NCBI GenBank assembly: GCA_964398775.1
Contig: CAYNND010000006.1
Coordinates: forward strand, 1 to 64,000
Direction of reading: 5' to 3'
From: CAYNND01 sp964398775
GTDB lineage: Bacteria > Patescibacteriota > Minisyncoccia > Phycocordibacterales > UBA2100
DNA length: 64,000 nt
Position 1 is the first letter of the stretch, and each line of letters opens with the position of its first letter. Below the pieces are notes generated by a model, which searched no databases, was not told the DNA's origin, and saw only the letters and a list, made by a program, of their open reading frames with translations. Positions 16,861 to 24,363 of this stretch are shown in pieces. The translations under genes were made by a program, and so were the position numbers.

Positions 16861-17879
16861 AGTGCAGAATATTTTTGTGATGCGCTGATAAGTGACTCAA
16901 GTGCGTGCAGAGCGCGTCCAGTATCAATACTCTCGTGCGCGTGCGTAATACCTTGCGCGATTGAGTGTGTCACCCCTGCTGCATAGAGTCCTGCTGCTGC
17001 ATTGAGTACAACTACGTCTCGCCGCGCACCAGTTTCACCACTGAGGATTGCACGCGTTATAGCTGCGTTTGCCACTGCATCACCACCAGTGAGGGCTCCT
17101 TTCTTCGGTTTTTTAAACCCAAGCTTTTGCGGGTCGATAGTAAGGCGCTTCACACGAGTCCGCTCGACGAGCACCGCATCTGTCGGAGCACTCGTGCTCA
17201 CCTCATCGAGGCCGTCGCGACTGTGAACGATAAGTGCTCGGGCGTATCCAAGTTTTTGAGCAACAGGTGCGAGTCTGTGGAGTCCGTTTATGCTTGGGAC
17301 ACCGATGAGCTGTGTTCGTGTTCCTGCTGGGTTTGCAAAGGGGCCAAGGAGGTTAAAGAGTGTTCGTATACCAAGTGTTTTTCTGAGTGCTCCAACTTGT
17401 TTCAGTGCAGGATGAAAGAGTGGAGCAAATAGAAATACAATTCCCACTTCGCGGTACACTGCAGCTGCTAACTCTGGAGTCAGTTGCACGTTCACACCTA
17501 GCGCTTCAAGTACATCAGCGCTTCCGCATTTGCTACTCGCTGCGCGGTTACCGTGCTTTGCAATGCAAACCCCTGCACCGGCAAGTACAAATGCTGCAGT
17601 TGTTGAAATGTTAAATGTATGTGCGCCGTCGCCACCAGTACCTACGATATCAAATGCGCCTGGAGCGTCGACTCGTTTCATGTGGTCGCGCAATGCATGA
17701 ACTGCACCGACAATCTCTTCTGTCGTTTCTCCTTTCATGCGCAGCGCTGTAATGCATGCGCTTGCAAGTGCGCCGTCGACTGTCCCATCCATCAACGCAC
17801 TGACAAACGAACGTATCTCTTTTGTAGAACAATCCGTATGTGCTACAAGCTGTGCGAGCAGTTGTTGTGTTGGGTTCAT
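16857..17879 (-). CDS. trpD: anthranilate phosphoribosyltransferase
   Basis: A 340-residue enzyme joining anthranilate and PRPP. The PRPP-binding loop G-T-G-G-D is at residues 81-85, N-I-S-T and K-H-G-N-R-A-A-S-S follow, and the Mg-binding D-E-V-S motif appears near residue 222. Length and order of motifs are normal, and no glutamine amidotransferase domain is fused (TrpG is separate). Overlaps trpG and trpF by 4 nt each. Confidence 0.96.
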   Translation of the reverse strand: MNPTQQLLAQLVAHTDCSTKEIRSFVSALMDGTVDGALASACITALRMKGETTEEIVGAVHALRDHMKRVDAPGAFDIVGTGGDGAHTFNISTTAAFVLAGAGVCIAKHGNRAASSKCGSADVLEALGVNVQLTPELAAAVYREVGIVFLFAPLFHPALKQVGALRKTLGIRTLFNLLGPFANPAGTRTQLIGVPSINGLHRLAPVAQKLGYARALIVHSRDGLDEVSTSAPTDAVLVERTRVKRLTIDPQKLGFKKPKKGALTGGDAVANAAITRAILSGETGARRDVVVLNAAAGLYAAGVTHSIAQGITHAHESIDTGRALHALESLISASQKYSAL

Positions 17880-18475
17880 GAAAGTGATTGTATAAAATTG
17901 GTAAGCATCTGTTTGCCGCCTTCAGTTGCAAAAGATTCTGGATGAAACTGTATACCTTCAATTCGTCTTTCCTTGTGGCGAAGTCCCATGATATCTCCCT
18001 CACTGGTCTCTGCGGTAATACTGAGGCACGCTGGAAGGGTAGAGCGTTCGGCGATAAGTGAATGGTACCGCATGACTTCTATACCTTGCGGTAGACCCGC
18101 AAAAACCCCAGCACTGTCATGGGAGATGGTGCTTGTTTTACCATGCATCGGAAGGGCAGCTCTGACGACATGCCCCCCACAGTAGTGTGCTATTCCTTGC
18201 ATGCCGAGACATACGCCGAGAATAGGTACGGGGAAGTCTTCATCTGTCAGTACGTCAGCACACACACCAAAGTATGCACGATCACTCGGGTCACCTGGCC
18301 CGGGGGAGAGCACAACACCGTCGTAGCCGCGCTCTCGAATCTCATCGAGAGTGATGTCTGTATTACGGATGACATCCACACTACCAGTACTATTTTTTGC
18401 GAGGAAAATCTCTCCAAAGTATTGGTAAAGGTTATACGTAAATGAATCGTAGTTGTCGATGATGAGTAGTTTCAT
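17876..18475 (-). CDS. trpG: anthranilate synthase glutamine amidotransferase subunit
   Basis: A 199-residue class I amidotransferase supplying ammonia to TrpE. D-N-Y-D-S-F-T-Y-N opens the protein, L-S-P-G-P-G-D-P precedes the nucleophile, and G-V-C-L-G-M-Q holds the catalytic Cys (most relatives have G-V-C-L-G-H-Q). F-H-P-E-S supplies the catalytic His and Glu. It could also serve para-aminobenzoate synthesis, as PabA/TrpG proteins are often shared, but its place between trpE and trpD makes the tryptophan role primary. Confidence 0.94.
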   Translation of the reverse strand: MKLLIIDNYDSFTYNLYQYFGEIFLAKNSTGSVDVIRNTDITLDEIRERGYDGVVLSPGPGDPSDRAYFGVCADVLTDEDFPVPILGVCLGMQGIAHYCGGHVVRAALPMHGKTSTISHDSAGVFAGLPQGIEVMRYHSLIAERSTLPACLSITAETSEGDIMGLRHKERRIEGIQFHPESFATEGGKQMLTNFIQSLS

Positions 18476-18480
18476 ACGAT

Positions 18481-19836
18481 TTAGTTAAAAGTTTCGGTTA
18501 GAGTTTTTTTCATTGCAGCAAGTTTACGCACGATTTCTTCGTACTCATGCGCAGGCTCTGAGTCGTACACAATTCCACTACATGTCTGTGCATACGCGCG
18601 CGATTCATTAATAAATACCGAGCGCAGCGCGAGCGCAAACGTGCAGTCGCCGTTGAAACCAAACTGCCCGACGCCACCCCCGTATGGTCCGCGTGCCTCC
18701 TTTTCATTTGCTTCGATAATTTTCAGCGTCTCAACTTTTGGGGTGCCGCATATTGTTCCCATGGGGAAGTTACTCGCGAGTGCCGAAAAGGCATCTTCTG
18801 TAGGCTTGATGATGCCTGAAACTTCACTCGAGAGGTGTTGCACATGCGAAAAGCGTACTACCTTCATAAGGTCTCGCACACGCACCGTGCCAAACTGTGC
18901 GACACGGCCGATATCGTTTCTGTGCAGGTCAACGAGCATCACATGTTCTGCGCGCTCTTTTGGGTCATTCATGAGTGCACGTGCCAGCTGCTGGTCTTCT
19001 GCCTCATCTTTTCCGCGGCGTGTTGTGCCTGCAAGTGGCTTAGTTGTCATTTCTCCATCGCGCAGTGAGAACAATAACTCAGGAGAAGCACCAATTATTT
19101 TTCGCTTCTGAAAAGAAAGATAATACATGAACGGAGAAGGGTTCACTTCGCGCAGTCGTTCGTAGATGCGTAGTGTGTCACCTGAGATGGTGTAGTGTGA
19201 TTTCAAGCCAACTTCGCATTGAAATGTATTTCCAGCACGAATGTGTTCTTTCACTCGACCAACAATCTGTGCATGTTCATCTGCGGTCAGCTCATCACCA
19301 TCAAAGGTGACTGCAAGTGGCGCAGGAGTGTATGTGTCAGCGAGTACTTCGTGCACGAGTGACTCACGGTCTCGTTCGTAGCAAAAGTAGAAGAGTTCAT
19401 TCGTTGTTTTGTCATAGACGAGTCCATCGTCGTATGCGCCAAAGAGGAAGGTGGGGAAGTCAGGGTGAGTTTTCACAGGGACAGTTGGTTCAAAGTATTG
19501 GGTTGCCTCGTAGCCGAGATATCCCACAAGTCCACCACTGTAGTTTCGTGCAATCGTGTGCTCAGGCATCACTTTCCGGAGCGCGTCGTATGCGTTAGTG
19601 ACTGTATATGCAGTCCCATCAATAGAGAAATCAGTATTATTTCCGACAATGAGATGTTTCGGGTCAAAGCCGATGATTGAATAGCGAGCAAATCGTCCTT
19701 CCTCACCAAGAGACTCAAAAATGAAACTCGTGTCAAAGCGTCGCTCTATCTTTTTGAAAAGTTCAAAGAAATCGATATCGTCTGCAACTTTTCTGTACTG
19801 TGGTTTCTTGCCGAGTATGATGCGTGGTGGGTTCAT
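18481..19836 (-). CDS. trpE: anthranilate synthase component I
   Basis: A 451-residue chorismate-using enzyme that forms anthranilate with TrpG ammonia. The chorismate-binding domain (about residues 190-445) has A-G-N-T-F-Q, P-L-A-G-T-T-R-R-G, L-V-D-L-H-R-N-D-I-G-R, F-P-M-G-T-I-C-G-T-P-K and G-P-Y-G-G-G-V-G. Several positions deviate from the usual A-R-N-D and S-G-A-P-K forms. The N-terminal domain lacks an obvious L-L-E-S inhibitor motif but has F-I-F-E-S-L-G. First gene of the operon, 11 nt after the T-box terminator hairpin. Confidence 0.94.
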   Translation of the reverse strand: MNPPRIILGKKPQYRKVADDIDFFELFKKIERRFDTSFIFESLGEEGRFARYSIIGFDPKHLIVGNNTDFSIDGTAYTVTNAYDALRKVMPEHTIARNYSGGLVGYLGYEATQYFEPTVPVKTHPDFPTFLFGAYDDGLVYDKTTNELFYFCYERDRESLVHEVLADTYTPAPLAVTFDGDELTADEHAQIVGRVKEHIRAGNTFQCEVGLKSHYTISGDTLRIYERLREVNPSPFMYYLSFQKRKIIGASPELLFSLRDGEMTTKPLAGTTRRGKDEAEDQQLARALMNDPKERAEHVMLVDLHRNDIGRVAQFGTVRVRDLMKVVRFSHVQHLSSEVSGIIKPTEDAFSALASNFPMGTICGTPKVETLKIIEANEKEARGPYGGGVGQFGFNGDCTFALALRSVFINESRAYAQTCSGIVYDSEPAHEYEEIVRKLAAMKKTLTETFN

Positions 19837-19846
19837 AGAAGATATT

Positions 19847-20064
19847 AAAAATCGCCCTTATAAAATGACAAACATTCATTTTATAAGGGCGATTTTCACC
19901 GCGGTACCACCTTATTTGTTGCTCATCGACTCCATACTGCTATGACATCGATTATCTCTGTTACGGGAGCTCCCGAGTATTCACTTGTGCAACTACTACC
20001 ATGCGCATGAAGCGCGATAGCGACCCAGTCTCCCGTACAGGTACTCCTGCGAGAGATCGCTATC
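19847..20064 (-). promoter_or_regulatory. tryptophan T-box riboswitch with terminator
   Basis: The minus-strand leader of trpE carries the T-box consensus AAGGTGGTACCGCGG (19899-19913), which pairs with the acceptor end of uncharged tRNA. It is followed by a near-perfect 20-bp terminator hairpin with T-run (19847-19896). At the 5' end a 49-nt Stem I (20016-20064) has an 8-bp base (20057-20064 with 20016-20023) and, just inside its 3' strand, TGG (20027-20025), the Trp codon, as specifier. Uncharged tRNA-Trp is expected to favour the antiterminator and switch on the trp genes. Confidence 0.92.
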
Positions 20065-20083
20065 AATGGCTATATCTATACAT

Positions 20084-20112
20084 ACTCTATAGGGAGCAGC
20101 CCATGGAGTCAA
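20084..20112 (-). promoter_or_regulatory. promoter of the trp operon
   Basis: TTGACT (20112-20107), 17-bp spacer, TAGAGT (20089-20084), just ahead of the T-box Stem I. Confidence 0.7.
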
Positions 20113-20130
20113 GGTGCTCACAGGCTCGGT

Positions 20131-20159
20131 TTGTATTCACAGAAAGATAACGGTATGGT
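20131..20159 (+). promoter_or_regulatory. promoter of rsmE, leaderless
   Basis: TTGTAT (20131-20136), 17-bp spacer, TATGGT (20154-20159), ending 6 nt before the ATG at 20166. It is back to back with the trp promoter. Confidence 0.6.
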
Positions 20160-20165
20160 TCTTGT

Positions 20166-20870
20166 ATGAAAATCCATCGTTTCTTTATTGCAGATGACAT
20201 CGTGGGTGCAACCTATGTCATCCAAGATGAAGATTTGGTGCATCAGATTACTCGTGTACTGCGTATCGGAACAGGGGAGCGCATTGCGCTTGTTGTTGGC
20301 GGTGGGAAACAGTTCCTTGCTGAGGTCGTTGAGACTGAGAAGCGTTTTGTAACAGTGCAGGTTTTGGAGGAACAGCAGGTCTGGGTCCCGAAACAACGCA
20401 TAATTGTATGTCTCTCTGCGATACGGAAAGAGCGTTTTGAGTGGGCACTCGAAAAATGTACTGAAGTTGGTGTATCAGCAGTTGTGCCACTTATTGCCGC
20501 TCGCAGTGAGCGTGGTGTTGTGCAACATGAGCGTGCGCAACGTATCATGCAAGAAGCAGCTGAGCAGTGTGGGCGTGGCGACATGCCCGAGCTTGGCACA
20601 CCAGTCACGCTCGGAGATATGCTTCCAGAAGTTGGAGACGCATGTGTTGTCGCGTGTGATATGGGGGGCGGGCACTTCTCAGATGTGCCACACATCGATA
20701 CCGCAGATGTAATCTATCTCTGCATTGGCCCAGAAGGTGGGTGGAATGATGATGAGCGTGTATTGCTCCAATCCCATAATGCTGCTTTTGTATCCCTTGG
20801 CCCGACGGTACTGCGTGCAGAGACTGCAGCTGTCGCTGCGTGTGTTCTTGTACAACATGTTGTAGAATAG
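20166..20870 (+). CDS. rsmE: 16S rRNA m3U1498 methyltransferase
   Basis: A 234-residue SPOUT-class enzyme methylating N3 of U1498 in 16S rRNA. The N-terminal PUA-like domain (1-70) starts M-K-I-H-R-F-F and contains H-Q-I-T-R-V-L-R. The knotted SAM-binding domain has E-K-C-T-E-V-G-V, I-G-P-E-G-G-W and the C-terminal L-R-A-E-T-A-A-V. All family motifs are present at normal length. Divergent from the trp operon; the next gene starts 6 nt later. Confidence 0.95.
   Translation: MKIHRFFIADDIVGATYVIQDEDLVHQITRVLRIGTGERIALVVGGGKQFLAEVVETEKRFVTVQVLEEQQVWVPKQRIIVCLSAIRKERFEWALEKCTEVGVSAVVPLIAARSERGVVQHERAQRIMQEAAEQCGRGDMPELGTPVTLGDMLPEVGDACVVACDMGGGHFSDVPHIDTADVIYLCIGPEGGWNDDERVLLQSHNAAFVSLGPTVLRAETAAVAACVLVQHVVE
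20863..20868 (+). promoter_or_regulatory. -10 box of the DUF475 gene, leaderless
   Basis: TAGAAT at the very end of rsmE, 7 nt before the ATG at 20876. Confidence 0.45.
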
Positions 20871-20875
20871 CGCCC

Positions 20876-21874
20876 ATGCTTAAACATATTCTCCCGGGAG
20901 GGTTTTTCTTTTACTCAGCGCTTGTGTCTGTCGGTGCTCTCCTTGTCATCTTATTTGGTTATGGTGTCGGGCTCTTCTTTACTGCCGCACTCCTCGCACT
21001 CCTTGAAGTAACACTTTCTTTTGACAACGCTGTAGTGAACGCAAAGATTCTTAAAGATATGTCGCCCAAGTGGCAACAGCGCTTCCTGACATGGGGAATT
21101 ATCGTTGCCGTTGTAGGTACGCGTCTCGTTCTGCCGATCATAATCGTTGCAGTAGTTGCAGGGCTTTCGCCTATGGTTGTTACACAGTTGGCATTCTTTG
21201 ATCCAAAAGAGTATGGTCATTTACTTCATGAATCACATCACACCATCTCAGCATTTGGCGCTGCATTTCTATTCATGGTAGCACTCAGATATTTCTTCGA
21301 TGAAAAAAAAGAAGTACACTGGATTGAGAGTATCGAGAAGCGCTTGAGTAAGTGGGGTAATATTGAGGCATTTGAAATTGGATTGGTACTCCTCCTCCTT
21401 TTTATAGTTTCTTTCTTCATCCCAGAAGAACGCGGGCTCATACTCGGCGCAGGGATTATTGGTGTCGTGCTCTTCATATTTATGGAGGCAATTACACACA
21501 TCTTAAGCTCAAATGTGAAAAGCGTCGCCCATTCAGGACTTGCAGGGTTTCTCTATCTTGAGGTGCTTGATACTGCTTTTTCGCTCGATGGGGTCATTGC
21601 TGCGTTTGCAATTACAACAAATCTTGCAGTTATCGCTGTCGGTCTATGTATTGGTGCATACTTTGTCCGCTCAATCACCGTCTTCCTAGTTCGAGAGGGA
21701 ACGCTATCACAGATAAAATATCTTGAGCATGGAGCTCATTGGGCTATTTTCGGGCTTGCTGCTTCTATGGTGCTATCGCTGCTCACGGAAGTTTCTGAGA
21801 TTGTTGTTGCGGGTGTGGGGCTCGTCATCATTATGGCGGCCTACTATTCTTCAGTAAAAGAATATAAAAAATAA
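20876..21874 (+). CDS. DUF475/TerC-like integral membrane protein
   Basis: A 332-residue protein with about nine hydrophobic helices. Two acidic intramembrane motifs typical of the TerC/DUF475 group are present: T-L-S-F-D-N-A-V-V-N-A near residue 45 and L-D-T-A-F-S-L-D-G-V-I-A near residue 232. TerC-family proteins are linked to metal-ion export or tellurium resistance; the substrate here is not known. The ATG at 20876 follows a -10 by 7 nt and begins just before the first helix; an earlier in-frame start inside rsmE would add a Cys-rich stretch with no role. Confidence 0.85.
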   Translation: MLKHILPGGFFFYSALVSVGALLVILFGYGVGLFFTAALLALLEVTLSFDNAVVNAKILKDMSPKWQQRFLTWGIIVAVVGTRLVLPIIIVAVVAGLSPMVVTQLAFFDPKEYGHLLHESHHTISAFGAAFLFMVALRYFFDEKKEVHWIESIEKRLSKWGNIEAFEIGLVLLLLFIVSFFIPEERGLILGAGIIGVVLFIFMEAITHILSSNVKSVAHSGLAGFLYLEVLDTAFSLDGVIAAFAITTNLAVIAVGLCIGAYFVRSITVFLVREGTLSQIKYLEHGAHWAIFGLAASMVLSLLTEVSEIVVAGVGLVIIMAAYYSSVKEYKK

Positions 21875-21947
21875 AAGAATCTTTCTGCTCTGTGTACTTG
21901 TGCACATTTCAGTTTGGTGCTTGGTACTGTTGTGTATCAATACATAC

Positions 21948-21953
21948 TATGAT
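21948..21953 (+). promoter_or_regulatory. -10 box of the patatin gene, leaderless
   Basis: TATGAT, 7 nt before the ATG at 21961. Confidence 0.45.
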
Positions 21954-21960
21954 TTGAAGT

Positions 21961-22920
21961 ATGGACACCACCACAAGCACACCACCAAATAATCACGAAC
22001 GACCGCTCGTTATCTACTTTAGTGCTGGAGCAATGTCAGGAGTCTTTAGTGCAGGGTTTTCAAAAGTATTTGAAGATGCTGGGCTCAAACAGCATGTGCA
22101 CAGTGTCTACGGAAACTCAGCTGGCGCGCTGACTGCTGTATATTTTGTGTCAGGGCAAGAGGAACTGGGCGCGGGGCTCTACTGGGAAGACCTCAATGAG
22201 GATAAATACATTCGCTGGAGCAGACTTCCTGGGTATGTGTTGAAATCCTTGAGTAATGCAATTTTTCGTACACGGTTTGAGCTATTGCCTGTGTTTGATA
22301 TCGACTACATAGAGCGTATTGTGCTCACGAAACGCAAATGGGACTATGAAGCGATGGTGCGCTCCGGCATCGACCTTTATATGATTGCGTACAATTTAAA
22401 TACTTCCCATCATGATTACCTTAAGATAGAAGCCGAGAAAGACATCGTCCCGTCACTTCGAGCAACGGGCGGTGGGCACCCAGCATATCCTCATGCGGAA
22501 CGTATCCATGGAAATCTATATGTAGATGGAGGAACAATAGACGACGAGCGACGTATCATGCGTATGATAGAGCGCCACCCAGACAAAGAAATCATCTGCG
22601 TACTCAACAACCCAAAGTGGGTAGGGGGGAAGTTTAAAAATCTCGTTAATAAGCTCTCAATCGCGGCAGTCATGTTTCCTTTTTTTGGGCTGCGAGAGGC
22701 ACGGAAGACCGCAAAGTCAGATTTCAGTAATATTGATGTTGAGCGTATGAAGGCTGCACATCCGTACTTACACTTCATCGCAAACGACCTGCCCGGCTAT
22801 CAGATGTCTACAAAGGCAGAGGAACATGTGATGCTCTACAAGCGTGGGCAAGAACTTGCGCGCGAGTTCCTGCTCTCAAAGCAACTGCGCCGTGTCGGGC
22901 CCTCGGTTGCGCAAATCTAG
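21961..22920 (+). CDS. patatin-like phospholipase
   Basis: A 319-residue putative acyl hydrolase. The oxyanion region is F-S-A-G-A-M-S-G-V-F-S-A-G-F. The nucleophile elbow G-N-S-A-G (near residues 50-54) is followed by the catalytic dyad Asp in V-D-G-G-T. This Ser-Asp dyad layout is that of bacterial patatins such as RssA/YlbK types. No signal peptide, so it likely acts in the cytoplasm or on the inner membrane leaflet. Substrate is unknown. Its own -10 marks it as a single-gene unit. Confidence 0.88.
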   Translation: MDTTTSTPPNNHERPLVIYFSAGAMSGVFSAGFSKVFEDAGLKQHVHSVYGNSAGALTAVYFVSGQEELGAGLYWEDLNEDKYIRWSRLPGYVLKSLSNAIFRTRFELLPVFDIDYIERIVLTKRKWDYEAMVRSGIDLYMIAYNLNTSHHDYLKIEAEKDIVPSLRATGGGHPAYPHAERIHGNLYVDGGTIDDERRIMRMIERHPDKEIICVLNNPKWVGGKFKNLVNKLSIAAVMFPFFGLREARKTAKSDFSNIDVERMKAAHPYLHFIANDLPGYQMSTKAEEHVMLYKRGQELAREFLLSKQLRRVGPSVAQI

Positions 22921-22925
22921 CGCTT

Positions 22926-22954
22926 TTGCTTTTCTGTGGTGTAACTGGTACTAT
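22926..22954 (+). promoter_or_regulatory. promoter with leader for the RRM protein
   Basis: TTGCTT (22926-22931), 17-bp spacer ending in TGG, TACTAT (22949-22954). Transcription from here would give a leader of about 80 nt. A second -10-like GATATT at 23028-23033 could give a leaderless transcript. Confidence 0.55.
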
Positions 22955-23039
22955 GGTGGTGTCCAAGGTACATGTGCGTTGCTCCTCGTGAGTCGCTGTC
23001 GAATGTAATTCTGGAAGTTAATAAATTGATATTGCATCT

Positions 23040-23330
23040 ATGGCGACAAAATTGTTCATAGGCAACCTCGCGTATAAGACAAACGACGATAGTCTCAAGG
23101 CTCACTTTGCACAGTGTGGAAACGTAGTTTCTGCATCTGTAGTAATGGAGCGCGAGACTGGTCGTTCACGTGGCTTCGGCTTCGTGGAGTTTGCAACAGC
23201 AGAGGAGGCAACAGCAGCAGTCGAGAAGCTCAACGGAGTTGAGCTTGACGGCCGCGCGCTCAACGTCTCTGAAGCTCGCGAGCGAGCTGACCGCCCAGCA
23301 CGTGCTCCTCAGGGAGACCGCCGCTGGTAA
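23040..23330 (+). CDS. RRM-domain RNA-binding protein
   Basis: A 96-residue protein made almost entirely of one RNA recognition motif. RNP2 is K-L-F-I-G-N-L (residues 4-10) and RNP1 is R-G-F-G-F-V-E-F (near 45-52), with the aromatic residues that stack on RNA intact. A short Arg/Pro-rich tail follows. Similar small RRM proteins in cyanobacteria and other bacteria respond to cold or act on mRNA, but the target here is unknown. It has a long leader from one promoter and a strong terminator, so it is monocistronic. Confidence 0.93.
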   Translation: MATKLFIGNLAYKTNDDSLKAHFAQCGNVVSASVVMERETGRSRGFGFVEFATAEEATAAVEKLNGVELDGRALNVSEARERADRPARAPQGDRRW

Positions 23331-23355
23331 TATCCTCTTCACAGAGAGTTATCAC

Positions 23356-23380
23356 AAAACCCCGCGCTCGCGGGGTTTTT
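23356..23380 (+). terminator. terminator of the RRM gene
   Basis: AAAACCCCGC, loop GCTC, GCGGGGTTTTT. Confidence 0.9.
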
Positions 23381-23429
23381 GTGTGGATACGCACATAGCT
23401 CAAACAGGATACTGTGTCACACTACTCGG

Positions 23430-24347
23430 ATGAAACGTGAGCGAGTGAAAAAAACTCCGGAAAAAAAACCAACAACGAAGATTAAAAAAACACGACGCAC
23501 TCCAAAAGTTCCGAAGGTGCAACATAGTCGATGGGCTCATCGTATGAGTGTTGTTGTAGTTGGGGTTGTATGTGTTGGGTCGCTTGCCGCCGCTACATAT
23601 GTATATGGTGCACGTCCGGCACTTTACACACTCAATATGCCACGGCTTGCAGCACTGCTACATACGAATGATGCTGATGTACTCATGGAGTTAGGGAATC
23701 GCTTCCTGAGTCCAGAATCATACAATCTTGCCAAAGCGCGCCAAGCATATGGGCGTGTGCTTACCATTGACCCAGCATACCCAGGAGCAAACTATCAAAT
23801 CGGAAGAACGTATTTTCTCGTCGGTGACCATGCGCTTGCACTCATGTACCTCAGTGAAGAAGAGCGACTCAGACCGGAGTTCGGGAAGGTGCATTACATG
23901 AAAGGACTTGTATACGGTTACATGAAAAAGTTTGATGAAGCAGGTAGAGAATTTCGTGCGTTCATTGAATTCGATTCTTTTAATTGGGCTGGGTACAACG
24001 ACCTTGCATGGGTATATTTTTCACAAGGGTACTATGAAGATGCAGAGGCAATCGCACGCGAGGGACTCGCTCGTGCATCAGGCAACCCATGGCTGAACAA
24101 CGCAATCGGCGTTTCGCTGCTTGCACAAGGGCGAGGTCCGGAAGCGGCGCTCTACTTTAAAGATGCGCGTACAGGATTTCAAAACATGACAGCTGCAGAG
24201 TGGGGAGGTGCATACCCAGGTAATTCACCTGACGAACATGAGCGCGGACTTGCTGCATCATTGAGTGCAGTCGAACGTAATATCGAACGTGCCGAGTCAG
24301 CGCTCCTCCCCAGTGGAAAACCTGATATACAATCAAGTCAAGAATGA
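23430..24347 (+). CDS. membrane-anchored TPR protein
   Basis: A 305-residue protein. A very basic N-terminus rich in Lys (about 30 residues) precedes one membrane helix (about residues 36-56, V-V-V-V-G-V-V-C-V-G). Then come at least four tetratricopeptide repeats: P-A-Y-P-G-A-N-Y-Q-I-G, R-P-E-F-G-K-V-H-Y-M-K-G, N-W-A-G-Y-N-D-L-A-W-V-Y and G-N-P-W-L-N-N-A-I-G. TPRs bind partner proteins. Being first in the surface-protein locus, it may organise or assemble the exported proteins that follow (inference). ATG 23430 is chosen over an upstream start at 23379 that lies in the preceding terminator. Confidence 0.8.
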   Translation: MKRERVKKTPEKKPTTKIKKTRRTPKVPKVQHSRWAHRMSVVVVGVVCVGSLAAATYVYGARPALYTLNMPRLAALLHTNDADVLMELGNRFLSPESYNLAKARQAYGRVLTIDPAYPGANYQIGRTYFLVGDHALALMYLSEEERLRPEFGKVHYMKGLVYGYMKKFDEAGREFRAFIEFDSFNWAGYNDLAWVYFSQGYYEDAEAIAREGLARASGNPWLNNAIGVSLLAQGRGPEAALYFKDARTGFQNMTAAEWGGAYPGNSPDEHERGLAASLSAVERNIERAESALLPSGKPDIQSSQE

Positions 24348-24363
24348 TACGCTAGAGTGAAGT

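Noticed and set aside
19837..20165. Trp leader peptide with attenuation
   Set aside because: No short frame with tandem Trp codons; the T-box sequence, specifier and terminator explain the leader.
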